From Bacteroidota bacterium (GTDB taxonomy: Bacteria; Bacteroidota; Bacteroidia; Chitinophagales; Chitinophagaceae): a DNA stretch of 64,000 bases. How positions within the stretch are numbered: the stretch's first letter is position 1; the number at the start of each line of letters is the position of its first letter. The notes below the pieces were generated by a model. That model did not search any database. It worked only from the letters and a program-made list of their open reading frames with translations, and was not told the origin of the DNA. The position numbers were made by a program, and so were the translations under genes. Positions 39,442 through 49,106 of the stretch are shown here, piece by piece. Where the stretch lies: contig JADJZY010000006.1 of NCBI GenBank assembly GCA_016715505.1, forward strand, positions 62,001 to 126,000, read 5' to 3'.

Positions 39442-40839
39442 TTATTTTAATTCTAATTTAACCACATTTTCTACATGATGGGTATGCGGAAACATGTCCA
39501 CTGCCTGTGATTGGGTGCAATGATACGCCTCACTCAAACGCTGAAGATCTCGGGCTTGTGTGGCAGGGTTGCAACTCACATACACGATGGTACGAGCACG
39601 GATATGCAGGAGTTTATTGAGTAAATCGTCGTGGCAACCGGCTCGGGGAGGATCAATGACAATCACATCCGGTCGCCCGTGTTTTGTAAAAAAGTGATCA
39701 TCACAAACTTTGATCACGTCACCTGCAAAAAACAGCGCATCCTTGACATGATTTTTTTCGGCATTGATGCGGGCATCTTTTACAGCATCTTCAATGGTTT
39801 CAACACCAATGATACGGCCACAATGTTTAGACATAAAAATACCGATGCTTCCTGTGCCGCAGTATAAGTCGTATAAAGTATCACTTGGTTTTAGGTTGGC
39901 CATATTACGTGCTACCCGATATAAATTTTCAGCTTGCCGGGTATTGGTTTGGAAAAATGATTTTGGACTGATATCAAATACAAAGTCTTCCAGTTTTTCT
40001 TCAATCACCTGGCTACCCCGGTAGTGTATGATGTTTTGATCGTACAGGCTATCGTTGAGTTTGGTGTTGATGGTATAATGTAATGAGCTGATTTGTCCTT
40101 GATCAAAAAGGGTATCAAGAAGCGGGAAAATTTGCTCCGGTTGATTTTCGCCAAAAACCAGATTCACCAATACCTGACCGGTGGTAGCTACCCGTATCAT
40201 CAGATTTCGTAAAAGCCCCTGATGCTCGCGAATATCATAAAAACTCAAATGGTTTTGAAGGGCATAAGAACGTACAAAATTTTTGATGGCATTACTGGGT
40301 TCAGGTTGTAAGTGACACGTTTCGATATCAATCACCTTATCAAAGAGCCGGGGAGCATGGAAACCCAGCACGGGTTGGTCGAAACTCAATCCACTTTCCA
40401 GGTCGCGGCGGTTTAGGAAACGTTTGGTAGAAAATGTAAACTCGAGTTTATTGCGATACAAACGATCGGATTCGGCTCCAACAATCGGTAAATATTCCTG
40501 AACTTGTACCTTACCGATACGTTGTAATTGGTCGCGTACTTGCTGATCTTTATACATCAATTGTTGAGGGTAGGGGAGCATTTGCCATTTGCATCCACCA
40601 CAATCTTCGAAATGCGAACAAAAAGGGATTTGCCGATGGGAGGAAGGTTTTACTATTTTATTGCATTTTGCCTCGGCCCAGTCTTTTTTATTTTTGTGCA
40701 CAAATACCTCTGCCACATCGCCGGGAACGACTCCTTCAACAAACACGATTTTGTCCTGATACCGACCAATACATTTTCCTTCAGCCGCATACGAAAGGAT
40801 TTCAAGCTCCGGGATAATAAATTTTTTCTTTTTAGGCAT
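39442..40839 (-). CDS. rlmD: 23S rRNA (uracil-5-)-methyltransferase RlmD/RumA
   Basis: A 465-residue protein. It has an N-terminal TRAM domain (CIGRYQDKIVFVEGVVPGD), an iron-sulfur cysteine cluster (CSHFEDCGGCKW with a later Cys), the SAM-binding DLYCGTGSIGIF, and the catalytic region DPPRAGCHDDLL and YVSCNPATQARDL with the nucleophilic Cys. It methylates U1939 in E. coli numbering, or an equivalent uracil. It is a single gene transcribed away from the redoxin gene. Confidence 0.93.
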   Translation of the reverse strand: MPKKKKFIIPELEILSYAAEGKCIGRYQDKIVFVEGVVPGDVAEVFVHKNKKDWAEAKCNKIVKPSSHRQIPFCSHFEDCGGCKWQMLPYPQQLMYKDQQVRDQLQRIGKVQVQEYLPIVGAESDRLYRNKLEFTFSTKRFLNRRDLESGLSFDQPVLGFHAPRLFDKVIDIETCHLQPEPSNAIKNFVRSYALQNHLSFYDIREHQGLLRNLMIRVATTGQVLVNLVFGENQPEQIFPLLDTLFDQGQISSLHYTINTKLNDSLYDQNIIHYRGSQVIEEKLEDFVFDISPKSFFQTNTRQAENLYRVARNMANLKPSDTLYDLYCGTGSIGIFMSKHCGRIIGVETIEDAVKDARINAEKNHVKDALFFAGDVIKVCDDHFFTKHGRPDVIVIDPPRAGCHDDLLNKLLHIRARTIVYVSCNPATQARDLQRLSEAYHCTQSQAVDMFPHTHHVENVVKLELK

Positions 40840-40957
40840 GCGGATTTATTCAAAAGTGAGGAAAAGGGGCTATGTTAAACAGGTGCAAATGTAACAACTA
40901 GGTTTTTCAATCCTACGTCTTGATGATGTAATTTCACTCACTTTTTAAAGTAACAAT

Positions 40958-42391
40958 ATGCAAAAACAACTCTTTTCGGTTTGTTTGTTCATTCTCATTT
41001 CCTTTGGTTTACAAGCCAAGGATGGTTATAACATCAAAGTAAAATTTCAGGATGTAACAGATTCTCTGGTTTACCTCTGTCATTATTTCGGTAAAAATCA
41101 AACGGTTTTTAAGGATGATAGCGTGGTTTTAAACAAAAAAGGGGAAGGGATTTTTCAATCTGACCAAAAAATTGTTGGCGGTATTTATATGCTTTTATTG
41201 TCTGACCGCAGCGCCCCCATGGAAATATTATTGCGAAATGGAGACCAGTTTTCCGTAGATGTAAAAAAATCAGATGTATACAATACGGCAAAATTCAGTG
41301 GTCAATCAGAAAATGAGGCCTTTTACGAGTATCAGCGTTTTTTGGTGAATTATGGCAGTGAGTATCAAAAAATTGAAGCCAAACTGGCCAATTGTAAAAC
41401 CAAAACAGATTCAAACACGATCTACAAACAATTAAAAGTAAAGGGCAAGGAATTGTCTGATTATCGGGCTGCTGTCATTAAAAAAAATCCTGGGGGCTTT
41501 ATGGCTGCTTTGTTTAATGCAGTGGACGAACCGGAAATTCCGGAAGAACTTCCGATGAAAGCTGATGGAACGCGTGATTCTAGCTATCCACGGGTGTTTT
41601 ATAAGAGCCACTATTGGGATAAATATAATTTTCAGGACGACCGATTGATCTACTCTCCCATTTACGAGCGTAAGTTGGATAACTATTTAACACGACTCGT
41701 TATTCCTGTTCCAGATTCCGTACAGGAAGAGAGTGATAAATTACTCAAAAAAGCGGAGGGGACAACCGAAACTTTTAAATACACGTTGTGGTATTTAACC
41801 CGCTGGACCGAAACGAGTAAGATCATGGGCATGGATCAGGCATTTGTATACCTGGTTGAAAACTATTACATGAAGGGCAAGGCAACCTGGGTAGATTCTG
41901 CACAACTGGAAAAATATATCAAGCGTGCTAAGGATATAGCTCCAAACATGATCGGGCAACCTGCGATGGACTTAAAAATGTTGGATACCTCTGCTACCAA
42001 ACAAATCAACCTGAGTTCAGTGCAGGCCGATTATACGATTTTGATTTTCTGGTCGCCGGATTGTGGTCACTGCAAGAAGGAGATTCCCCAGTTTGATTCA
42101 CTTTATAAAGCGGCGCTGAAAAAATACAATGTCAAAATATATGCAGTGGATGCAGACCTGGAAACAGACAAATGGAAGGCCTTTATTCGGGAAAAAAACC
42201 TGGGAGAAGGTTGGATTCACGTGCATGACCCGAATCGCCAGTCGAATTTCCGGGCTTTCTATGATGTTTACAGCACACCTACATTATATTTGCTCGACGA
42301 TAAAAAGGTCATTCGGGGTAAACGCATTGATCACAACAATGTGTTGGGCCTGATAGAATGGCTGGAAAAAAAGAAAAAGGATAAAAAATAA
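40958..42391 (+). CDS. Secreted TlpA/redoxin-like protein with DUF4369 and DUF5106 domains
   Basis: The signal peptide is MQKQLFSVCLFILISF... ending LQAK. The N-terminal beta domain (residues 20-115) fits DUF4369, the middle helical domain (about 120-320) fits DUF5106, and the C-terminal thioredoxin domain has FWSPDCGHCKKEIP with the CxxC pair, plus STPTLYLLDD. It is a periplasmic disulfide handler, common in Bacteroidota. It starts 13 bases before the parvulin gene, so they form an operon. Confidence 0.88.
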   Translation: MQKQLFSVCLFILISFGLQAKDGYNIKVKFQDVTDSLVYLCHYFGKNQTVFKDDSVVLNKKGEGIFQSDQKIVGGIYMLLLSDRSAPMEILLRNGDQFSVDVKKSDVYNTAKFSGQSENEAFYEYQRFLVNYGSEYQKIEAKLANCKTKTDSNTIYKQLKVKGKELSDYRAAVIKKNPGGFMAALFNAVDEPEIPEELPMKADGTRDSSYPRVFYKSHYWDKYNFQDDRLIYSPIYERKLDNYLTRLVIPVPDSVQEESDKLLKKAEGTTETFKYTLWYLTRWTETSKIMGMDQAFVYLVENYYMKGKATWVDSAQLEKYIKRAKDIAPNMIGQPAMDLKMLDTSATKQINLSSVQADYTILIFWSPDCGHCKKEIPQFDSLYKAALKKYNVKIYAVDADLETDKWKAFIREKNLGEGWIHVHDPNRQSNFRAFYDVYSTPTLYLLDDKKVIRGKRIDHNNVLGLIEWLEKKKKDKK

Positions 42392-42404
42392 AACCAGATA
42401 TAGA

Positions 42405-44376
42405 ATGATGAGAAAAAAGGTATTCATACTGATGACGGCAACCTTGATGCTGACAGGCTATCAATCGTTTGCACAAAAGAAAGCCGCAGATCCTGTGCTG
42501 TTTACCTATGGCGGAAAACCGGTAAACAAATCGGAATTTCTGAGGATGTACACCAAAAATATCAATAATCAGAAGCCTGATTTTAGCGAAAAGGCCCTAA
42601 AAGAGTATTTAACCCTGTACAGCCGGTTTAAAATGAAAGTGTCCGAAGCTGAATCTCTTCGAATGGATACTTTACCGGGTATTCAGGCAGAATTAGGTGG
42701 ATACAAAAACAATTGGCGAAAACTTATCTCACCGACAAAGAAGTAACCGACAAATTGGTGAAAGAAGCCTATGATCGAATGAAGAAAGATGTGCGTGTAG
42801 CTCATATCCTGATAGGGACACCACGTGGTTCGGATGATACATTGGCGGCTTATAAAAAAGCAGATAGTTTGTATAAAGTTTTAACCGCAGGGGCCGATTT
42901 TGCAAATTTGGCAAAATCAGTCAGTGAAGACAAACAATCTTCTGTCAACGGAGGAGATATCGGTTTTATAACAGCTATGCAGGTTGTTTATCCTTTCGAA
43001 ACAGAAGCCTATCAAACACCTCTGGGTAAATTTTCAAAACCGGTTCGTACCTTATATGGTTATCATATCATCAAAAAATTGGATGAACGTGCTGCGCGTG
43101 GTGAAATTCAGGTTTCGCAAATCATGGTCGGGGTACAAAAAAGCGCCGGTAAAGAAGGAGAAGCTAAAGCCAAGGCCCGCATTGATTCCGTTTTGGCCAT
43201 GCTCAAAAAAAGGAGAGAAATTTGAATCACTGGTAGAAAAATACTCAGAAGATAAATTTTCGAAAAACACCCAAGGGACATTGGCTTCATTTGGGGTTGG
43301 ACAAATGGTTCCTGATTTTGAAGATGCTGCTTTTGGATTGAAGAACCCCGGAGATATGACGGAGCCTGTTCGCACAGAATTTGGTTATCATATCATTCGC
43401 CTGATTAAAAAGACGCCTGTTCGTCCTTATGATAGCATCAAAACAGAATTAACGCGCAAAGTGGAAAAAGATGGTCGCATTGAAATTGCCCGTCGTTTAT
43501 ACACAGAGAAAATTAAGCAAAAAGTCAGTTTTAAAGAAGATGTCAGCGCCTTGGAAGAATTGATTGCTGCTATTCCGGATACCAATTTACGGAACGGATC
43601 ATTTAATGCGAGCGATTATAAACGCTTCAACAAAAGAATTTTTGAAATGACCGGGGTAACTTTTAGTCAGTCGGATTTCGCAAATTATATTGAGCAGTAT
43701 ACCAAAGGAAAGATTTATGGACAAAAGAAAGTACGCTGCGCTCATTGTACAAAAATTATACAGACAAAGCGATTTACGATTTTCAGGAAAATAAACTGAT
43801 TGATGAAAATGAAGAGTACCGCAATCTTTTGACTGAGTATCGCGATGGAATAATGTTGTTTGAATTGACCGATAAAACGGTTTGGAGCAAAGCTTCTGTT
43901 GATACTACAGGCTTGCAACAATTCTATGAAAAAAACAAAGAAAAATACATGTGGCAACCGGCCATCAAAGGAGTAGTTTATAAAACGGTTGATGAAACAT
44001 ATGCCAAGAAATTGGTGAAGGAATTAAATAATCCCAATAATAAAACCCCGGATGAAGTGGCTAAAGCAGTGAATGGTGATGGCTCTCAGGGTTTTGTAAC
44101 CTTTGAATCCGGCAAGTATGAAAAATCTAGATTCCCGGCTGGTACCAAACTCGTAGCGGGTAAATATGCGCCATACTTTAAAAATAAAGATGAATCATAT
44201 ACCTTGGTAGATGTGAAAGAGGTTTTTGATACTCCAACCCAAAAACCTTGAGTGAAGCGAAAGGGTATGTTGTATCCGAATACCAGGAATATCTCGAGAA
44301 ACAATGGCTGGCTGAATTAGAAAATAAATATCCGGTTGTTGTGAATCAGGAAACTCTGAAAGCCATGATTCGATAA
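42405..44376 (+). CDS. SurA/PrsA-like peptidyl-prolyl isomerase with two parvulin domains (four frameshifts)
   Basis: The start at 42405 gives a signal peptide (MRKKVFILMTATLML... ending SFAQ). The frame shifts near 42712 (T missing), 43211 (one extra A in a run of seven), 43730 and 44246 (A missing); joined, the product is about 656 residues. Two parvulin domains have RVAHILIG and GDIGFITAMQ, and ASFGVGQMVPDFEDAAF, each with the GYHII signature. The N-terminal helix and the C-terminal domain are SurA-like. It is likely a chaperone for outer-membrane and T9SS proteins. Confidence 0.85.
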
Positions 44377-44397
44377 TAAAAATAATTTTATTCAAAG

Positions 44398-44426
44398 AGC
44401 CGCATTCATTTGAGTGCGGCTTTTTA
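44398..44426 (+). terminator. Intrinsic terminator after the parvulin gene
   Basis: A 7-bp stem (44398-44404 pairing with 44415-44421), a 10-base loop and a T run, 21 bases after the stop at 44376. Confidence 0.7.
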
Positions 44427-44570
44427 ATTCCCAATAACCTGATACTGTAGCGACTCTCGTTCAAAATGACGAGGCAAAATTTGGGTTTAACTTTCCTTTT
44501 CGTTTTTTTTAACGCATGAAATATTTTACAGTTTTAAAGGGTAGATATTTTTGAAAAAAAATCAAACATC

Positions 44571-45554
44571 ATGAAATACCTGTTACTTATTCCTTTCGGA
44601 TTGTGTGGTGTCTTATTGAGTCCACATATACATGCTCAAGATCAAATAGAAAAAAAGCGCAAAACTGAAACCATTATTATTGATGGGGATAAAAAGGATG
44701 GGAATACGACCATAGAGATTAAAGACGGCGAAGTATTTATAGATGGTAAAAAAGTGGATCAGGATGAAAATGGCGATACCAAAATTATCACCCGAAAAAA
44801 AGTGATCATCAATGGTCGTGAATTAAATGACGAAGAGGCGGAACAATTTTCTTTTCCATTTGATGGCATGGATATGCAAAGCAACAAACCGATGTTGGGC
44901 GTGAGTACTAAGCCGAGTGCGACGGAAGATGGCGCAGTAGTGGAGCAAGTTGTACCTAATTCTCCGGCGAGTAAATTGGGATTAATGGAAGGCGATGTCA
45001 TTACCAAACTCAATGATCATTTGATTAAAAATCCGGTTGATTTGGTGGAGGCTGTGAGTAAATACAAGCCAGGTGATCAGGCAGACATCACCTTTGAGCG
45101 AAATAGTAAAATGCTCACCAAGGATGTGACTCTGAGTGAAAGAAAAGATGCCATGGTGATGCAAAGATCTTTTCCGATGGATGAGGACTTGTTTAAACAA
45201 TTTGAAAGAATGATGCCGGGGATGATGGAACCCATGGATCGTAATTTTGAAATGAACAGCCCTTATCGAAGCCAATCACCGAAAATTGGTGTGAGTGTAG
45301 AGGACCGTGCGGATGGTGAAGGGGTTCAGGTGAATGAAGTGAATCGCGAATCAGCAGCCGAAAAAGCAGGCTTACAAAAGGATGATGTGATTATTACTTA
45401 CAATAGTTCATCCATCAATAATGTCGATGACTTACTTGAAGCAATCCGCAACGCCCAAAACAAAGAACAGGTTGAAGTAGAAGTGAAAAGAAGTGGTACT
45501 AAAAAGACCCTTCGGCTTAAAGTTCCAAAACAACTTAAAAAGAGAGAGTTATAA
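44571..45554 (+). CDS. Secreted protein with two PDZ domains
   Basis: A 327-residue protein with signal peptide MKYLLLIPFGLC... ending HAQD. A Lys/Asp-rich segment (residues 25-100) precedes the first PDZ domain (MLGVSTKP, NSPASKLGLMEGDVITKLN) and the second (KIGVSVEDR, ESAAEKAGLQKDDVIITYN). There is no protease domain, so it is unlike DegP. The PDZ domains probably bind C-termini of envelope proteins. It has its own terminator and no close operon partner. Confidence 0.88.
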   Translation: MKYLLLIPFGLCGVLLSPHIHAQDQIEKKRKTETIIIDGDKKDGNTTIEIKDGEVFIDGKKVDQDENGDTKIITRKKVIINGRELNDEEAEQFSFPFDGMDMQSNKPMLGVSTKPSATEDGAVVEQVVPNSPASKLGLMEGDVITKLNDHLIKNPVDLVEAVSKYKPGDQADITFERNSKMLTKDVTLSERKDAMVMQRSFPMDEDLFKQFERMMPGMMEPMDRNFEMNSPYRSQSPKIGVSVEDRADGEGVQVNEVNRESAAEKAGLQKDDVIITYNSSSINNVDDLLEAIRNAQNKEQVEVEVKRSGTKKTLRLKVPKQLKKREL

Positions 45555-45662
45555 CTTCAATATTGATTCGGTAAACAAACCAAACTTTGGCAAAAAGTAT
45601 ACCGATTGGATAGATATCCTCGGGGTTTAAGTTTTCGTTTTCGTAGTTGGTTTTAGTGAGAG

Positions 45663-45690
45663 AATAGGGTGCAGGCAACTGCACCTTATT
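45663..45690 (+). terminator. Intrinsic terminator after the PDZ gene
   Basis: A 12-bp stem with one wobble (45663-45674 pairing with 45679-45690) and a GCAA tetraloop. It lies about 110 bases after the stop codon. Confidence 0.65.
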
Positions 45691-45724
45691 TATTAAAAGT
45701 ATCCGGAGTAAATGACTTTATTTG

Positions 45725-45963
45725 AGGGGCTGCTGGTTATCTCACTGGCGCTTCAAATTTAAGGAAGCGTTCAAGGGATAGCCCCGTACGTACGGGGCAG
45801 CCCTTGACGGTGACGCGAAAGTTGAAGATGGTGAGAAGTGAAAATCAAGAAATGAACTACAAGCTTATTGAAGAGATATGAAAAATTGCCGTGCATTAAA
45901 ATAAGCGAAATTCACATCAGAATGTAATGATATCAAATACTTTCGCGTTAAACAGCAGCCCCT
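45725..45963. repeat. MITE-like palindromic repeat with terminal inverted repeats
   Basis: The element is bounded by AGGGGCTGCTG (45725-45735) and CAGCAGCCCCT (45953-45963), exact inverted copies. At its heart is a perfect 18-bp palindrome, GCCCCGTACGTACGGGGC (45781-45798), flanked by TCAAGGG and CCCTTGA, and the arms outside (about 40 bp) are imperfect inverted repeats. It has no open frame. A degenerate relative lies at 30815-31014. No target-site duplication was identified. Sequence from 45964 to 46262 shows nothing further. Confidence 0.75.
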
Positions 45964-46262
45964 AAGTTTCTTTTGTTTAAGAGAACAATCTTATCCCGAT
46001 TTAGATTTTATTTCGTGGTTTGATTTTTATTTCATCGACATGAACTCTCCAAAAAATTTTGTCAATTAAGCAGCTTTCATTGTTTGCATTCCAGCCCATT
46101 CTATCCCCTTTCCATGAAAATCGTTCGAAACAAGTGCTTTGTTTGTTAGTTCAGTTTCATCTATACTATATAGGGTTCAGAATTGACTTAAACTATATCA
46201 TATCGTTTCTTTCATTTTGCAGCGCGTTCAACAGACAACATCTTTGACGAAAATTATAAAAG

Positions 46263-46943
46263 ATGAAAAAAGGAAAAATTTTATTGACCGCTGTCATGAT
46301 GTCATTGGGACTTGGTTTCTTCGCTTCCTGCGACAAAGCAGATGATCCCCTGGAGTATGCTCGTTTAGCCGTTACACACGCATCCCCTGATGCACCCGGC
46401 GTTGATCTCTTAGTAGATGGTAACAAAGTAAATACCTCTGCGCTGGGATTCCCTTCTTCAACCGCATATCTCGACGTTCTGTCCGGTACTCGAAATATCA
46501 AAGTAAATGTGAGTGGTACCTCAACCACAGTAATCAATGCCGATGTGCCTTTTACGACCGGCAAAAACTATTCACTTTTCGCTGTTGATTCAGTGTCTAA
46601 ATTGTCTACAGTATTAATCGAGGACGATTTAACTGCTCCTGCCAGCGGTAAAGCACACGTACGTTTCGTGCATTTATCTCCTGATGCGCCTGCTGTTGAT
46701 GTGGCTGTAACTGGTGGTGGTGTTGTTTTCGCGAACAAAGCTTTCAAAACATTTACTGCTTTCACTCCATTGGATGCCGGAACGTATAACCTGGAAGTTC
46801 GTGTAGCAGGTACTTCTACAGTAGCTCTGCCTTTACCGGGAATCGTTTTGACCGCTGGTAAAATTTATACTGTTTTTGCAAAAGGTTTCTTAGGTGGTAC
46901 AGGCGCACAAGCCTTGGGCGCTCAAATCATCGTAAATAACTAA
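46263..46943 (+). CDS. DUF4397-family lipoprotein
   Basis: A 226-residue protein with lipoprotein signal MKKGKILLTAVMMSLGLGFFASC. Two DUF4397 repeats follow: ARLAVTHASPDAPGVDLLVDG and VRFVHLSPDAPAVDVAVTGG, each with the HxSPDAP signature. The function is not known; the family is extracellular and beta-sandwich-like. A second gene of the same family lies 320 bases downstream, so they are likely paralogues. Confidence 0.88.
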   Translation: MKKGKILLTAVMMSLGLGFFASCDKADDPLEYARLAVTHASPDAPGVDLLVDGNKVNTSALGFPSSTAYLDVLSGTRNIKVNVSGTSTTVINADVPFTTGKNYSLFAVDSVSKLSTVLIEDDLTAPASGKAHVRFVHLSPDAPAVDVAVTGGGVVFANKAFKTFTAFTPLDAGTYNLEVRVAGTSTVALPLPGIVLTAGKIYTVFAKGFLGGTGAQALGAQIIVNN

Positions 46944-47022
46944 TCGACTTTTCAAACGAATCGATTCTTTGCTTTCCCTGGCCAAAATCTTTTCCGTTCA
47001 ACTGTAAATCATACTAAGGGTT

Positions 47023-47106
47023 AAAAATAGGGTTTAATACGACTTGCACTGCTACGGCGGTGCTTGTTGTTTTATATCTATTGGTTTTTAAGGAACCCTA
47101 TTTTTT
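47023..47106 (+). other. Nested inverted-repeat structure downstream of the DUF4397 gene
   Basis: A perfect 12-bp inverted repeat (47023-47034 and 47094-47105) encloses a second hairpin (GCACTGC 47046-47052 with GCGGTGC 47057-47063), and a run of six T closes the outer arm. It could be a structured terminator or a small RNA. It lies 80 bases after the stop of the first DUF4397 gene and 158 bases before the second. The rest of 46944-47263 shows no gene. Confidence 0.5.
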
Positions 47107-47239
47107 CCATGCTATATGCGTTATCGCCAAGGGTTTCCAATCAACGGAATTACTATGCAGCCTCAGCAATGCGGATAGAGTGCTTTTCATGAAGTCCATG
47201 TAAATGATTCTTCGAATATGAAATCAACCTTGCTTACCT

Positions 47240-47247
47240 TACATTTG
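47240..47247 (+). promoter_or_regulatory. Putative -7 box for the second DUF4397 gene
   Basis: TACATTTG matches TAnnTTTG and ends 16 bases before the ATG at 47264. No convincing TTG at the usual spacing was found. Confidence 0.4.
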
Positions 47248-47263
47248 CACGAAATTGAAACGT

Positions 47264-47917
47264 ATGCGTTATTCTGTATTGATTTTCTCTTTATGCCTAT
47301 CCACTTTTTTTGTGGCTTGTGATAAATCCGACAACAAATCCGAAACCTACAGCCGGATTGCCGTTACACATGCTGCAAATGGTGCCCCCGGGCTCGATAT
47401 GATATTGGATGGGGTGGTTATGAATTCAGATTCTCTGGTTTACGGACAAACAGCGCCCTATATTTTTATTTTTAGCGGTCAACGTACCTTTCGTTTAAAT
47501 AAAGCAGGAACTGCGATCAATTATTCGGCTAAAGATACTTTTTTCGATTCCGAAGCTTATTATTCAGTCTTCGCTTCTGATTCTGCACAAAAAATGAAAG
47601 CACTTTTGCTGAAAGATGATTTAAGTGCTCCGGCTGCCGGAAAAGCGCATGTTCGGCTTTTACATTTGGTGCCCAATGCGCCGGCTATCGATGTGCTGCA
47701 CGATACCACACATGTGCTCAATGCAATTGCATACAATACGGCCCAATCGTTTTTACCGATCACAGCTGGTACATATCAATTCAAGGCAGTGCTCACAGGT
47801 ACAACCGATAGTGTTTATCAAACCGATAATATCATTCTTCAGGATGGGAAAATTTATACCTGCTTTTTGCGCAGTTCAGCAACAGGTATCTCTCATGCGC
47901 TCATTCAACACAATTAA
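47264..47917 (+). CDS. DUF4397-family lipoprotein (second copy)
   Basis: The start at 47264 is preferred over TTG at 47255 because it begins the lipoprotein signal MRYSVLIFSLCLSTFFVAC. Two DUF4397 repeats follow: SRIAVTHAANGAPGLDMILDG and VRLLHLVPNAPAIDVLHD. The signature HxSPDAP is degraded in both repeats, unlike the upstream paralogue. It overlaps the convergent hemW gene by 4 bases at its stop. Confidence 0.85.
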   Translation: MRYSVLIFSLCLSTFFVACDKSDNKSETYSRIAVTHAANGAPGLDMILDGVVMNSDSLVYGQTAPYIFIFSGQRTFRLNKAGTAINYSAKDTFFDSEAYYSVFASDSAQKMKALLLKDDLSAPAAGKAHVRLLHLVPNAPAIDVLHDTTHVLNAIAYNTAQSFLPITAGTYQFKAVLTGTTDSVYQTDNIILQDGKIYTCFLRSSATGISHALIQHN

Positions 47918-49068
47918 TGGTCATTTGTCCGATCGGGATTTTCGTCCAGAAAAAAATCAGCGGCTATTCCATCTGCATATAGTTTGCCCGCAGGAGTTAA
48001 TATAGCACGATGATCATGCAGATAAATTTGTTCCTGTTCGATCAGTCGCTTCATTTTTATTTGCCAGTTCGTCCATTGTTGTTCACTCAATCGTTCTTGT
48101 AACCAATCCAATGCAATTCCGGTATCCATGCGTAATTGAGTCAGAATAAATTCGTTGATCTGATCTCGTTCTGAAAGATATTCAAGGTCAAATACTTGCT
48201 CTGCCTTCATGATTCCACGGATATATTGCTGATTATGACTCACATTCCACTGCCTGCTTTCTCCATTAAACGAATGTGCCGATGGCCCGAGTCCTAAGTA
48301 CCAATCCCCTTTCCAATATTGGCTATTATGGACAGCCTCTCGACCCGGCAATGCAAAATTCGAAATTTCATAATGTCGATACCCTTGTTGTGTAAGTGTT
48401 TTCATCAGCATTTCATATTGAACAGCCTGCACATCCTGATCCACTCCTGCCCATTGCCCTTTCATTTGTTGATGATGAAACACCGTTTTAGGTTCTATTG
48501 TTAGTCCATAACAGGATATATGCGGCACACCGGCTTCTATCATCCAGGTCATATTTTTTTGCCATTTAGGCATGTCCAAAAGCGGATATCCAAATATCAA
48601 ATCCATGCTGTAGTTGTCGAAACCGGCATCACGAATTAGGTTCATGCTTTCACGGGCTTGTTCAGCGGAGTGTGACCGATTCATCCAAATCAAATCTTCC
48701 TCAAAAAAACTTTGAACACCCACACTTAATCGGTTGATGCCCGCTGCTTTCCAAAGTTGCAGGTTGTCCGGTTTCAAATCATCCGGGTTCGCTTCAAGGG
48801 TAATTTCTGCATCTTGCTCAATGGTAAAATGTTCATACAAGGCATCCAATATCTTGCGGAGTTCATCCTGATGCAGCAGTGAAGGAGTGCCCCCACCGAA
48901 ATAGATGGTGCGAATCGTTTGGCCTTGCAGATACTGCTTACGCAAATTAATTTCCTGCACCAGCGCAACAACAAAATCGTTTTGCGCGTTTAAACTGGTT
49001 GAAAAATGAAAATTGCAATAATGACATGCTTTGCGGCAAAATGGAATATGTAGGTAAATACCGGCCAT
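47914..49068 (-). CDS. hemW: HemW-like radical SAM protein
   Basis: A 384-residue protein starting MAGIYLHIPFCRKACHYCNF, the radical SAM CxxxCxxC motif with the HemW-type HIPFC start. It goes on with YFGGGTPSLL, EANPDDLK, GVQSFFEEDL and SMDLIFGYP, then the C-terminal HemN-like domain. It was once called coproporphyrinogen III oxidase; HemW proteins mostly act as heme chaperones. The fourth Cys typical of true HemN is not present, which favours HemW. Confidence 0.9.
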   Translation of the reverse strand: MAGIYLHIPFCRKACHYCNFHFSTSLNAQNDFVVALVQEINLRKQYLQGQTIRTIYFGGGTPSLLHQDELRKILDALYEHFTIEQDAEITLEANPDDLKPDNLQLWKAAGINRLSVGVQSFFEEDLIWMNRSHSAEQARESMNLIRDAGFDNYSMDLIFGYPLLDMPKWQKNMTWMIEAGVPHISCYGLTIEPKTVFHHQQMKGQWAGVDQDVQAVQYEMLMKTLTQQGYRHYEISNFALPGREAVHNSQYWKGDWYLGLGPSAHSFNGESRQWNVSHNQQYIRGIMKAEQVFDLEYLSERDQINEFILTQLRMDTGIALDWLQERLSEQQWTNWQIKMKRLIEQEQIYLHDHRAILTPAGKLYADGIAADFFLDENPDRTNDH

Positions 49069-49106
49069 TGGAGTTGGTAAAAGTAGTTTCTTTGTGCCGA
49101 TATCCC

